Source of the DNA: DATFWC01 sp045801465 | Lineage (GTDB): Bacteria; Pseudomonadota; Alphaproteobacteria; Rhizobiales; Xanthobacteraceae | NCBI GenBank assembly: GCA_045801465.1 | Contig: JBJMSU010000215.1 | Coordinates: 1-43,220 of the forward strand | Direction: 5' to 3' | Length of the DNA stretch: 43,220 bases | The notes under the pieces: generated by a model | The model's database searches: none | Told to the model about the DNA's origin: nothing | The model's input: only the letters and a program-made list of their open reading frames with translations | Program-made: the position numbers and the translations under genes | Part shown: piece by piece, positions 16,925 to 25,116 of the stretch | How positions within the stretch are numbered: position 1 is the stretch's first letter | How the letters are laid out: each line of letters starts with the position of its first letter

Positions 16925-17280
16925 ATGCCGGTCTGATCGTTCGTGCCGCGCCAGCGCCCATAGCGCCAGGGCAGGTACCAGCGCGCGCCGGGCGGCAACG
17001 CAGCCGGCACGAAGTCGAGGCCGGAGGTGCCGAACGGGTGACAGCGGCAGAGCCTGGCAAACGTCATCCAGACACCTGCCCACAGCCCGAAGCGGGCGAG
17101 CGCCGCGTCGGCGTATTCGGAGCATGTCGGCAAGTGGCGGCAATGAAAACCGATCAGGGGGGATAGGGTCAGGCGGTAGACCTTGATCAGCGCGCGGCCG
17201 GCCAGGCGCGGCGCGCAGGCGATCCAGCGCCATGGCGGGACGGCCTCCGTCGCGGAAACAAGCTTTTCGGGCAATGTCAT
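16921..17280 (-). CDS. yidD: YidD membrane protein insertion efficiency factor
   Basis: The 119-residue product carries the YidD signature: an amphipathic N-terminal helix, then YRLTLSPLIGFHCRHLPTCSEYADAAL and RLCRCHPFGTSGLDFVP, with the conserved Cys residues. YidD is a small peripheral inner-membrane protein that assists YidC-dependent insertion. The ATG at 17280 has GGAG upstream; an in-frame start at 17367 would add residues encoded within a palindromic repeat and is rejected. The usual neighbours rnpA and yidC are not here. It converges with the membrane patatin and its stop overlaps that gene's stop. Confidence 0.92.
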   Translation of the reverse strand: MTLPEKLVSATEAVPPWRWIACAPRLAGRALIKVYRLTLSPLIGFHCRHLPTCSEYADAALARFGLWAGVWMTFARLCRCHPFGTSGLDFVPAALPPGARWYLPWRYGRWRGTNDQTGI

Positions 17281-17352
17281 GCCGCGCTCCAGGTAGGGGG
17301 CCGAGACTTCGTCCGCCAGCCTCAGGCCATGATCGCAAAAACCTGACCCGAA

Positions 17353-17387
17353 CGTGATCCGAAACACCGGTTTCGGAAAAGATCACG
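17353..17387. repeat. Dispersed palindromic repeat (CCGAAACCGG type), copy 2
   Basis: CGTGATC (17353-17359) and GATCACG (17381-17387) pair, as do CCGAAA and TTTCGG inside. The core matches the element at 5303-5369 in reverse orientation. It lies in the divergent gap between yidD and the ClpP-like gene at 17547. Confidence 0.6.
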
Positions 17388-17546
17388 CTTCAACAACAGG
17401 CTACGGCGGGATGGCGATGGAAAAAAAAGTCATCCCGCTCTCGGCGCGCCGACTTCGAACCGATCGGGCTTTTCGTTCGACGAAGTAGCGGTCGCCTGAC
17501 GCCGCCGACGTTTCGCTCGGCTGCACGGTCTCGCCAGGATCCGCCG

Positions 17547-18857
17547 ATGCGATGGGAAATTGCGGTTTTGAGTGCGCTGGTGCTGGCCGCCGGCCTGTCC
17601 CCGGGGCAGGCGCAGGGCCCCGCAAGCCCGGCCGGTGCCGCCCCGCCGAACCGTGTCGTGCGGCCGGAGCAACCGGCGACCATGCAGTTCGAGCGCGTGC
17701 GCGAAGGCGGTGACTGCCGCGACCGCTGCCGCGTCTGGATCGCCGCCAGCGGCCGGATCAGCGAAACAAGCGCCGCCGACTTCGAAGCCTTCGTGCGCGA
17801 CCTCGACCTCAGAGGCGCCACCGTCGCGCTTGAATCCGGAGGCGGCGTGGTAGATGGCGGGCTTGCGCTCGGCCGCGCCTTCCGTCGGCTCGGGCTGACG
17901 ACCACCGTGGGTCGCGTCGTGCGTCAGCCACCCGATGGTCATGGCGAGCGGCGGGCCGCGCTGTCGCCACGCGCGACCTGCGCATCCATGTGCGTCTTCG
18001 CGCTCCTGGGCGGGGTGCGCCGCCATGTGCCCGACGAGGCACGCGTGCTGGTGCATCAGATCTGGCCCAGCCGGCAGCGTGACGATGCGCTGGCAGCGAC
18101 CTATTCGGCCGGCAACATGATGCGCATTCAGCGCGAGCTCGGCGTAATTGCCCGTTACACGGCCGAAATGGGGGCGGACATCGAGCTGTTCGAGCTGGCG
18201 ATGCGCATCCCGCCCTGGGAAGGGCTGCGGCCGTTGACGGCTGAGGAACTGCGCCGGATGCGCGTGCACAACGTCGATATGGCGCGTTCCGTAAGCGCGG
18301 ATCCGGCGCCTGCCGCCCCGGCTCGGGCTGCGCCGGCTCCGGCCGCTGCAACCTCGGCCGCGCCAGCCCCGCCGCCGGTCGAGCGCGTCGCCTTTACGGG
18401 GGCCACCATGGACCCGCGCGGCTGGATCGTGAGCCGGCAGGATGGCCGCAGCGCCTTGGTGCGGCGATATCCGTTGACGATCGAAGGCCAGGAGATCGGC
18501 AGGTTCGAGGTGTCGCTCACCTGTGGCGGGACGCCGGGGGCTTATCAGGTCGTCTACAACGAGATGCGGCTGGCGGACGCCGCCGGGACCGACCGGCTTT
18601 CCGGCGTGCGGATGACGCTGCAGCGCGAGTCTTTGATGCTGAAGATAGAATCCTCGGCGACTAGCGGGCGACGCGAGCTGGTGTCGGCGGCCCGCGGCGT
18701 GCTGCCGGCGTCGCTTGCGCGCAGCCTTGCGGATTCCGACGGGCCTGCGTTCATGGTGGAGACCATCACTGACGGCAAGCAGCGGACCGCGATTCGAATC
18801 GGGCCGGCCGGATTGGCCGACGGCTTTCGCGAGCTTCAGGCGTCCTGCCTCAAATAG
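17547..18857 (+). CDS. Exported ClpP-like (COG3904-type) protein, paralogue 1
   Basis: The product is 436 residues with a signal peptide (IAVLSALVLAAGLSPGQAQ). Residues 47-240 form a ClpP/crotonase-like core: LESGGG (95-100) as the likely oxyanion loop, S147 in CASMC as candidate nucleophile, and H170 in VLVHQIW as candidate base. Cys pairs (C57/C61 and C145/C149) suggest periplasmic disulfides. A Pro/Ala linker (about 255-285) leads to a C-terminal domain of about 150 residues starting at about 290. This resembles the predicted periplasmic COG3904 proteins; protease activity is inferred, not shown. A close paralogue lies 219 bases downstream. Confidence 0.78.
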   Translation: MRWEIAVLSALVLAAGLSPGQAQGPASPAGAAPPNRVVRPEQPATMQFERVREGGDCRDRCRVWIAASGRISETSAADFEAFVRDLDLRGATVALESGGGVVDGGLALGRAFRRLGLTTTVGRVVRQPPDGHGERRAALSPRATCASMCVFALLGGVRRHVPDEARVLVHQIWPSRQRDDALAATYSAGNMMRIQRELGVIARYTAEMGADIELFELAMRIPPWEGLRPLTAEELRRMRVHNVDMARSVSADPAPAAPARAAPAPAAATSAAPAPPPVERVAFTGATMDPRGWIVSRQDGRSALVRRYPLTIEGQEIGRFEVSLTCGGTPGAYQVVYNEMRLADAAGTDRLSGVRMTLQRESLMLKIESSATSGRRELVSAARGVLPASLARSLADSDGPAFMVETITDGKQRTAIRIGPAGLADGFRELQASCLK

Positions 18858-19076
18858 GCGATGATTCGGTCCTCATTTCGCCCAGGCGCTGCCCTCGGCA
18901 GGTAGAAAAACATAGGTATTAGGACGGATTAACGATTCGCCTGGACTGGGCACACTGACGCGGCTTAAACTAACCAAGGATGCTAGGCCGCTGTCGCTTG
19001 GCCCGGTCGTAAAAAGACGCCTCGACATCGATCGGGGCCGATCCGGGCGGACGATTGCGGATCCAGGGGAGACTTC

Positions 19077-20315
19077 ATGATCCGATCTTTTGTCGGCGCG
19101 ATGCTGCTTGCGAGTTGCACGCTTCCAGCATTGGCCGAAACGGTGGCCGCCGCGGACGACCTCCGGGCGCTGCCGATGACGTTCGAGTTGCGGCGCGAAG
19201 GCCCGGCCGACGTGTGCGGGACCAAGTGCCGGTCATGGATTTCGGCGGTCGGATCGATCACCTCGGACACACCGCGTCAATTCGATAATTTCGCCCGCAC
19301 CCACGAGGTCCGCGGGGCCGTGATCGCCCTCGACTCGGGCGGCGGCTCGGTGTTGGGAACCCTGGAGCTCGGCCGCATGCTGCGCCGGCTCGACATCATG
19401 ACCACGGTCGGCCGCACCACGATCCTTCCGGCCGATAAGAATAGCGACGTGCGGGCAATCCTTTCTCCCAAGGCGGATTGCGAATCCATGTGCGCTTTCC
19501 TGCTGCTGGCGGGGACGCGCCGCTACGTGCCGGCGGAAGCCAAGGTGCTGGTGCATCAGATCTGGCTCGGCGACCGACGCGACGATGCCACCGCGGCCAC
19601 CTATTCGGCGGAAGATATCATGGTGATCCAGCGGGATATCGGCCGTCTTGTGCAGTTCACCGCCGAGATGGGAGGAGGCGCCGACCTCGTAGAGACGGCG
19701 CTGCGGATTCCGCCATGGGAGCGGCTGCGGCCAATGTCGGCCGAGGAGCTGGTCCGCGCCAAGTTGCAGACGGGCGACAACCCGTTTGATCCGCCGACAC
19801 CGGAGCCGGCAGTAAGCTCGTCGGCCTCGACGGCCGCTACGACGCATGTGGCCGCGGTCACCGACCGCGGCTGGTCGATCATCGAGAAATCCGGCCGACC
19901 CATGCTGGCGCGGCGCCATCCGCTGACGATCGAAGGCGAGGAAATCGGCAGTTTCGACCTGATCTTTGCCTGCAGCGGCAATGCCAGCAGCTACACCGCG
20001 ACGTATACCGAAACCCGCCAGCGGCCGGGCTCGCGCCGCGTTCCGGTCGCGCTGAAGGATGTCTCGCTCGGGCTCGGCCGCGACTCGGCCGTGCTCCGGG
20101 TGGTCGCCTCGGAAACCGCCGGCAGGCCGCCGGAACTCCTGTCGTCGGCGCGCGGCGTGGTCTCCGCCAATTTGGTCAAGGGCTTCGCCGAGTGGGGTAA
20201 TCGGGCGCTGATGATCGAGACGGCAACCACCAATAACCAGGAAACCGCCATTCGGGTGGGAAATACCGGGCTCGCGCAGCTGTTCCCCAAGTTCGCGGCC
20301 GCCTGCGCAAAGTAG
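19077..20315 (+). CDS. Exported ClpP-like (COG3904-type) protein, paralogue 2
   Basis: This 412-residue protein has the same architecture as the gene before it: signal peptide (ends near ALPALA-type LPALAE), ClpP-like core with LDSGGGS (85-91), candidate S137 in CESMC, H160 in VLVHQIW, then a linker and a C-terminal domain. The shared blocks RDDA.AATYSA, TAEMG, RIPPWE.LRP and PLTIEG.EIG show that the two genes arose by tandem duplication followed by strong divergence. Both Cys pairs are kept (C47/C51, C135/C139). The GGGGAG box before the ATG supports the start. A 219-base gap with room for its own promoter separates the two genes. Confidence 0.78.
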   Translation: MIRSFVGAMLLASCTLPALAETVAAADDLRALPMTFELRREGPADVCGTKCRSWISAVGSITSDTPRQFDNFARTHEVRGAVIALDSGGGSVLGTLELGRMLRRLDIMTTVGRTTILPADKNSDVRAILSPKADCESMCAFLLLAGTRRYVPAEAKVLVHQIWLGDRRDDATAATYSAEDIMVIQRDIGRLVQFTAEMGGGADLVETALRIPPWERLRPMSAEELVRAKLQTGDNPFDPPTPEPAVSSSASTAATTHVAAVTDRGWSIIEKSGRPMLARRHPLTIEGEEIGSFDLIFACSGNASSYTATYTETRQRPGSRRVPVALKDVSLGLGRDSAVLRVVASETAGRPPELLSSARGVVSANLVKGFAEWGNRALMIETATTNNQETAIRVGNTGLAQLFPKFAAACAK

Positions 20316-20326
20316 AATCGCTTGTC

Positions 20327-20410
20327 ATGCGCGGGCTTGACCCGCGCATCCATCATTTTCGCCAAGAAAATGGATCACCGGGTCACGGCGCTTCGCGCCG
20401 GCCCGGTGAT
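20327..20410. repeat. Three-hairpin palindromic repeat at convergent gene ends
   Basis: Three perfect stems lie in a row: ATGCGCGGG/CCCGCGCAT (20327-20349), CATTTTC/GAAAATG (20354-20372), and ATCACCGGG/CCCGGTGAT (20374-20410). The first and last resemble the dispersed GTCATG-CCCGGG repeats of Rhizobiales. The position between two converging genes suggests it also stops transcription from both sides. Confidence 0.75.
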
Positions 20411-20423
20411 GATGAGGTCAACA

Positions 20424-20876
20424 TCACTCCGCCGCCATGGCGGCGCGGCGTTTGCTTTCGATCTGGTCGATCGCCGAGACCACCGCATCGAAGGTCAACA
20501 GCGTCGAGGCGTGGCGCGCCTTGTAGTCGCGCACCGGTTCCAGCACGGCGATATCGGCCCACTTGCCGGTCGGGGCGGCGCCATTCTCCTTGAGCATTTT
20601 CCGCACGCTGTCGCGCAGTTCGCGGAGCTCGGCCGCGTTCGCGCCCACCACCTGCTGCGCCATGATGGACGATGAGGCCTGTCCGAGCGCACACGCCTTC
20701 ACTTCATGGGCGAAGTCGGTGACGGTGTCGCCGTCCATCTTGAGGTCGACCGTGACGGTCGAGCCGCACAGCTTGGAATGGGCGGTCGCGGTCGCATCCG
20801 GGTCCTTGAGCCGGCCGAGCCGTGGAATGTTGCCCGCGAGCTCGAGGATGTGCCGATTGTAAACTTCGTTGATCAT
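20424..20876 (-). CDS. NifU/IscU-like Fe-S cluster scaffold protein
   Basis: The 150-residue product matches the NifU N-terminal/IscU fold: YNRHILELA at the start, C37 in SKLCGSTVTVDL and C62 in KACALGQASSSIM. The third cluster-ligand cysteine of IscU is not present; the corresponding region reads ARHASTLLTFDAV. The role is probably Fe-S cluster handling, but loss of the third ligand means classical scaffold chemistry is doubtful. The start at MINEVYN (20876) fits family length; an upstream MSGRPFV start at 20897 is possible. It is divergent from folE. Confidence 0.87.
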   Translation of the reverse strand: MINEVYNRHILELAGNIPRLGRLKDPDATATAHSKLCGSTVTVDLKMDGDTVTDFAHEVKACALGQASSSIMAQQVVGANAAELRELRDSVRKMLKENGAAPTGKWADIAVLEPVRDYKARHASTLLTFDAVVSAIDQIESKRRAAMAAE

Positions 20877-21120
20877 GACGAATGGTCTGCCGGACATCCG
20901 GGAGTTGATTGCGCCGAGGTCCTGGACGAATATATAGGGGCTGGTCGGGCGGCGCGAGAAGGGCGCCGCCTCTTCATGCGTGGCGTAGAGCAGGCCATGC
21001 AAATTGCGTAATGTGGGTTTGCGGCGTCCGTTGCCCTCCCGTCGAGATTCGGGGCGTATAACTGACGCGGCCGCCGGTGCCGGGATTCTCGTCGCGGCGC
21101 CGGTCGAACGGAGAGCGTAA

Positions 21121-21771
21121 ATGGACGCAATCATTAAGTCATTTCCCAAGCCTCCTTTGTCCGATCATGTCCGTGCCGCCCCGGCCGCAAACGTGCCGCG
21201 CCCGTCGCGCGCGGAAGCAGAGGCAGCGGTCAGGACCCTGATTGCCTATGTGGGCGACGATCCCACCCGCGAAGGGCTGGTGGATACCCCGCAGCGCTTC
21301 GTCAGCGCCTACGAGGAGCTGTTCCGCGGCTATCACGAATGCCCGGTCGACATTCTCGATCGCACGTTCTCCGAGATCGGGTCCTACGACAACCTCGTGC
21401 TGATCCGCGACATCCCGTTCCATTCCCACTGCGAGCATCACATGATGCCGTTCTCCGGCATCGCGCATGTCGCCTACATGCCGGTCGAGCGTGTGGTCGG
21501 CCTGTCGAAAATCGCGCGGCTGATCGACGTCTACGCCCGGCGCCTGCAGACCCAGGAGCATCTCACCTCCCAGGTGGCGACCGCCATCGACGAAATCCTC
21601 AAGCCCCGCGGCGTGGCGGTGCTGATGGAGGCGGAGCACACCTGCATGTCGATGCGCGGCGTGCAGAAGCCCGGCGCGCTGACCATCACGTCGCAGTTTC
21701 TCGGGACGTTGCGAGACGATGCCGCCGAGCAGGTCCGCTTCATCACCCTGGTGCGCGGGGGCGAGCGCTAA
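21121..21771 (+). CDS. folE: GTP cyclohydrolase I
   Basis: The 216-residue enzyme converts GTP to dihydroneopterin triphosphate, the first step of folate synthesis. The zinc ligands are visible as C104 and H107 in HSHCEHH and C175 in EHTCMSMRG. The conserved block MPVERVVGLSKIARLIDVYARR and the QFLG end are intact. A CGGAGAG box precedes the ATG. The N-terminal 30 residues are a variable extension. hisI follows after 22 bases and is probably co-transcribed. Confidence 0.97.
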   Translation: MDAIIKSFPKPPLSDHVRAAPAANVPRPSRAEAEAAVRTLIAYVGDDPTREGLVDTPQRFVSAYEELFRGYHECPVDILDRTFSEIGSYDNLVLIRDIPFHSHCEHHMMPFSGIAHVAYMPVERVVGLSKIARLIDVYARRLQTQEHLTSQVATAIDEILKPRGVAVLMEAEHTCMSMRGVQKPGALTITSQFLGTLRDDAAEQVRFITLVRGGER

Positions 21772-21793
21772 GCCTCCGCCGAAGGAGGCCCTT

Positions 21794-22261
21794 TTGTCCG
21801 ATCAGCCGGTCCGGTTTGCGCCACGCGGCTCGACCGAGGAGGTCGAGGAAGGCCTCACGTTTGCGCCCAAATTCGACCACGACGGGCTCGTCACCTGCGT
21901 CGCCACCGATGCGTCATCCGGCGACGTGCTGATGGTCGCGCACATGAATGCCGAGGCGCTGGCGCGCACCATCGACAGCGGTGAAGCATGGTACTTCAGC
22001 CGCTCGCGCGGCACGCTGTGGCGCAAGGGAGAAAGCTCCGGCCACACCCAGCGCGTCGTCGAGATGCGGGTCGACTGCGATCAGGACGCCGTGTGGATCA
22101 AGGTGGAGCAGTCAGGAGGTGCCGCCTGCCATACCGGACGCCGCTCGTGCTTCTACCGCACGGTGGCGGTCGGGGAGGGCGCCGGCGCTGTGGTGCTCGA
22201 ATGGCGCGATGGCGACAAATCGTTCGATCCCAAGGCGGTATACGGAAAACCACAGAAATAG
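21794..22261 (+). CDS. hisI: Phosphoribosyl-AMP cyclohydrolase
   Basis: The 155-residue enzyme opens the ring of phosphoribosyl-AMP in histidine synthesis. It has the conserved VLMVAHMNAEALARTI, GEAWYFSRSRGTLWRKGESSGH and zinc/Mg site motifs DCDQDA and CHTGRRSCF. It is the stand-alone HisI type without a HisE domain. The start is taken as TTG 21794 because AAGGAGG lies 6 bases upstream and family similarity begins soon after; no suitable ATG exists. It sits just behind folE, a pairing that links two unrelated pathways. Confidence 0.95.
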   Translation: MSDQPVRFAPRGSTEEVEEGLTFAPKFDHDGLVTCVATDASSGDVLMVAHMNAEALARTIDSGEAWYFSRSRGTLWRKGESSGHTQRVVEMRVDCDQDAVWIKVEQSGGAACHTGRRSCFYRTVAVGEGAGAVVLEWRDGDKSFDPKAVYGKPQK

Positions 22262-22283
22262 ATGCAAGCGTGGCGCCCGTCGC

Positions 22284-23162
22284 TCACGTGCCGGCGGCTC
22301 CGGCACGCTCTAGCAACTGCTTGGCGCGGGCGAGGTGGGGCCGGTCGTACATGACGCCGTCGATGCCGACGACGCCGGCGCCGGGTTCGGCCGCAAACGC
22401 CGCCACCACGGCTTTGGCCTTGGCGATGGCATCGGCAGCGGGCGTAAACACCGCATTGATCACCTCGACCTGCGCCGGATGAATCGCGAGCTTGGCGGTG
22501 AATCCGTCGCGCCGCGCCTCCTCGGCCTCGCGGCGCAGGCCCGCCGGGTTGCGGAAATCCACGTAGACCGTATCGATCGCCTGAACCTCGGCCGCCGCCG
22601 CCGCCGCCAGGCACAGGGTGCGCGCCAGTCGGTAGGGGTCGAGGAAGCGTCCCTCCGTGTCTCGGTTCGTCTCGGCGCCGAGCTCGACGGACAGATCCTC
22701 GGCGCCCCAGGTGAGGCCGATCAGGCGCGCGCTCGCGCCCGCATAGGTGCCGGCCAGGAACAGCGCCTTCGCCGTTTCGGTCGTCAGCGCCAGGATACGA
22801 AGATGACCATCGGCAAGGTCGTACAGGGCTTCGCGGGCGGCAAGCTTCGCGTCGAGGTGCAAGATGGACGCGCCGCCCTCCGCTTTCGGCAGCATGATGG
22901 CGTCGGGCCGCCCCGCCACGACGGCATCGAGATCGGCGTCGACGAGGCCGGTCGCGATGGCATTCACCCGCACGAAGAGGCGAGGCCGTTCACGTGCTTG
23001 GCCGAATTGCCTGAGAAATCGCGTCGTGATCGCGCGCGCCTCCGCCTTGCGCTCGGGCGTGATCGAATCCTCCAGATCGATGATCAGCGCGTCGGCGCCG
23101 CTCGTCTGCGCCTTGTCGAGCTTCCTTTCACTGTCGCCGGGAATGAACAGGAGCGAACGCAT
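22284..23162 (-). CDS. CoA-ester lyase, CitE/HpcH family
   Basis: The 292-residue product is a TIM-barrel lyase of the CitE/malyl-CoA lyase family. Visible are RSLLFIPGDSERKL (start), the IDLEDSI segment, the FVRVNA arginine strand, MLPKAEG, the metal-site block GLTWGAEDLSVELGA, and the C-terminal KLAIHPAQV. Such enzymes cleave or hydrolyse malyl-CoA, citramalyl-CoA or similar esters with Mg2+. The ATG at 23162 is 2 bases after the stop of the MaoC hydratase, so they form an operon, as seen with (methyl)malyl-CoA metabolism. The exact substrate is not determined by sequence. Confidence 0.9.
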   Translation of the reverse strand: MRSLLFIPGDSERKLDKAQTSGADALIIDLEDSITPERKAEARAITTRFLRQFGQARERPRLFVRVNAIATGLVDADLDAVVAGRPDAIMLPKAEGGASILHLDAKLAAREALYDLADGHLRILALTTETAKALFLAGTYAGASARLIGLTWGAEDLSVELGAETNRDTEGRFLDPYRLARTLCLAAAAAAEVQAIDTVYVDFRNPAGLRREAEEARRDGFTAKLAIHPAQVEVINAVFTPAADAIAKAKAVVAAFAAEPGAGVVGIDGVMYDRPHLARAKQLLERAGAAGT

Positions 23163-23164
23163 GC

Positions 23165-23659
23165 TCAGCTCGGGCGCATGCGCATGAAGACCTGCCGGCG
23201 GCATTCGGCGACCAGCTTGTCATCTTGATTGTAGGCGCGGTGGTGGAATTCGAGAATGCCGGCGCCGGGCCGGGAGTTGGACGGACGCTTGCCGATGACT
23301 TCGGTCGTGCAATGGACGGTGTCGCCTTCAAATAACGGATGAGGAAACCTGACTTCCGTCATGCCAAGATTGGCAATCGTGGTTCCGACCGTCATATGGC
23401 TGACCTGGATCCCGATCATCAGCCCGAGCGTGAACAGCGAGTTCATCAGCGGCTTGCCCCACTCGGTCTCCTGCTCGCAGAAATGTCGGTCGATGTGCAG
23501 CGGCTGCGGATTGAGCGTCATGTTGGAGAACAGCATGTTGTCCATCTGCGTGACCGTGCGCGTGAGCGGGTGGTGGTAGAGCTCGCCGACGACGAAATCG
23601 TCGAAATAGAGCCCGCCGCGCGGGTGCCGGGCCGCAGCCGTCTGCTCCATCTGGCCCAT
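23165..23659 (-). CDS. MaoC-family enoyl-CoA hydratase-like protein
   Basis: The 164-residue product is a single hot-dog MaoC dehydratase domain: GLYFDDFVVGELYHHPLTRTVT, then the catalytic-type NPQPLHIDRHF (Asp/His pair), LGMTEVRFPHPLFEGDTV, and a C-terminal strand. It would add or remove water from an enoyl-CoA. With the CitE-like gene directly downstream it probably works in a branched C4/C5 dicarboxyl-CoA route, such as mesaconyl-CoA to methylmalyl-CoA; this is inference from pairing. The ATG at 23659 is preferred over the TTG at 23674 because AGGAGG precedes it. Confidence 0.9.
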   Translation of the reverse strand: MGQMEQTAAARHPRGGLYFDDFVVGELYHHPLTRTVTQMDNMLFSNMTLNPQPLHIDRHFCEQETEWGKPLMNSLFTLGLMIGIQVSHMTVGTTIANLGMTEVRFPHPLFEGDTVHCTTEVIGKRPSNSRPGAGILEFHHRAYNQDDKLVAECRRQVFMRMRPS

Positions 23660-23738
23660 GTCGTCCTCCTTCAAGGCGTTAATGTCATGTTTACCATAGT
23701 TCGCCCATGCTGCCGCCGCGAGGATTTCCGGTCCGCCC

Positions 23739-23811
23739 TAGTGCCCCGCTTCCGAAGTTCGTGAACCATCGCAGCACCGTCTGACACGAACTTCGGAAGC
23801 AAGGGGCACTA
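23739..23811. repeat. Palindromic element, hairpin 1 of pair B
   Basis: Arms at 23739-23763 and 23785-23811 pair over about 24 bases (TAGTGCCCC, GCTTCCGAAGTTCGTG and complements, one small bulge) around a 21-base loop. This is the best preserved copy of the element also seen at 731-804. Confidence 0.85.
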
Positions 23812-23825
23812 GCAACTTTATGGTT

Positions 23826-23901
23826 CTAGTGCCGCTTTCGATTTGAAGTTCTGAACGAGCCTGCGGCAAACGCTGTAGGAACTTCAAATCGGCGGCACCA
23901 G
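23826..23901. repeat. Palindromic element, hairpin 2 of pair B
   Basis: The left arm begins CTAGTGCCGC and continues CGATTTGAAGTTC; the right arm carries CTGGTGCCGC and CGATTTGAAGTTC in the reverse direction, with a 2-3 base bulge. It lies 14 bases after hairpin 1 and just upstream of the transglycosylase gene at 23926. Confidence 0.85.
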
Positions 23902-23925
23902 ACCGACTTCGCCCGAGGGGCGGCC

Positions 23926-24990
23926 ATGTTGGTCGAGACTATCAGCGCAATCGGAGCGGCCGTTACCGGCGCGATCCGCCAAGCCGCGCAGGCGACCGGG
24001 ACGGGCTTCTCCTACCTGCTGGCCACGGCCAAGATCGAATCCGGTCTCGACCCGAACATCAAATCATCGACGTCCTCGGCCACGGGCCTGTTTCAGTTCA
24101 TCGAGCAGACCTGGCTCATGACCATGAAGCAGTCGGGAGCCGAGCTCGGCTACGGCCGCTATGCCGGCGCGATCGAGAAGACCGCCTCCGGCCGCTACGT
24201 CGTCAGCGATCCGGCGCTGCGCGCCGAGATTTTGAACCTGCGCAAGGATCCCACCGCCAATGCCGCCATGGCCGGCGCCCTGACCAGGCACAATGCGGCG
24301 CGACTGAAGGCCAGGATCGGTCGCGATGCGACCGAGGGCGAGCTCTATATGGCCCATTTCCTGGGCGCGGGCGGCGCCGCCAGGCTGATCGATGCGGCGG
24401 CAAACCGGCCGGATGCCTCGGCGGCGAAATTGTTCCCAAAGGCTGCGGCGGCCAACCGTTCGATCTTCTATGACAAGCAGGGCGGCGCACGCAGCGTGAC
24501 CGGCGTCTATGCGCTGCTCGCCACCAAGCTCGCCCATGCCTTGCCGGGTGGGGCGCCCCCGCAGGTCGCCGCCGCGGCGCCATTGCGGTCCCAGACCGCT
24601 ACGGCCGCACCCGGGGTTTTCTCGCCCCCGCGCACCGCGGCCGTTGCATCCACCGTCCCGATGCCGCCGCTCGCCAAATCCGCGGCGCCGCTGATATTCG
24701 CACAGACAGCCGCCCCGGCCGCCCCGGCCGTCCCGACCACTGCGGCATCACCGGTCGACACGAGCCCGCCGCTCGCCTTTGCGTCCGACGGGCAGCCGGG
24801 CTTCTATGATTTGTTCCGCACCGAAGGACGCGGCGGCGTTTCGCAGGCAGTGAGCGAATTGTGGGGTGTGCGATCGGCGAGCGTGCCGCAGCCGACCACC
24901 GCGGTTGCGCCGGGCGCTGCGGTCGTGCCGGCGAGCGGTGTCACGGGCAGGGACCGAGGTTTCGACCTCTTTCGCTCGCCGCGAACGTGA
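23926..24990 (+). CDS. Lytic transglycosylase-like muramidase (SLT domain)
   Basis: The 354-residue product has an SLT lysozyme-like domain in its first 185 residues. The catalytic glutamate is E38 in AKIESGLDP; further SLT motifs are SSATGLFQFIEQTW and MAHFLGAGGA. Such enzymes cut the glycan of peptidoglycan. A clear signal peptide is missing, as in some flagellar or secretion-linked muramidases. The C-terminal half is Ala/Pro-rich and likely disordered, ending in two similar short motifs (GFYDLFRTEGRGG and GFDLFRSPR). The gene is near two-component genes, but no flagellar gene lies in the window. Confidence 0.85.
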   Translation: MLVETISAIGAAVTGAIRQAAQATGTGFSYLLATAKIESGLDPNIKSSTSSATGLFQFIEQTWLMTMKQSGAELGYGRYAGAIEKTASGRYVVSDPALRAEILNLRKDPTANAAMAGALTRHNAARLKARIGRDATEGELYMAHFLGAGGAARLIDAAANRPDASAAKLFPKAAAANRSIFYDKQGGARSVTGVYALLATKLAHALPGGAPPQVAAAAPLRSQTATAAPGVFSPPRTAAVASTVPMPPLAKSAAPLIFAQTAAPAAPAVPTTAASPVDTSPPLAFASDGQPGFYDLFRTEGRGGVSQAVSELWGVRSASVPQPTTAVAPGAAVVPASGVTGRDRGFDLFRSPRT

Positions 24991-25116
24991 TGAGCCGCGC
25001 TGCACCGCCGCCGACGTTATGAGCTCATCAACAAACAGGGCGAGTTATGGTGAACGCTTTGTTAAGCGCCCGTCGTTTAGCATGGGTCATCGGGTGATGT
25101 AGGCGTTGGCCATGCG

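Noticed and set aside
14882..17386. Minus-strand frame of 834 codons across the membrane patatin and yidD
   Set aside because: It reads antisense to two genes with clear motifs and has a composition typical of a shadow frame.
18780..18815. tRNA T-loop-like string GATTCGAATC
   Set aside because: It lies in frame inside a coding gene and no acceptor or anticodon stem can be formed around it.
23739..23901. CRISPR array
   Set aside because: There are only two related hairpins, no regular direct repeats with spacers and no cas genes.
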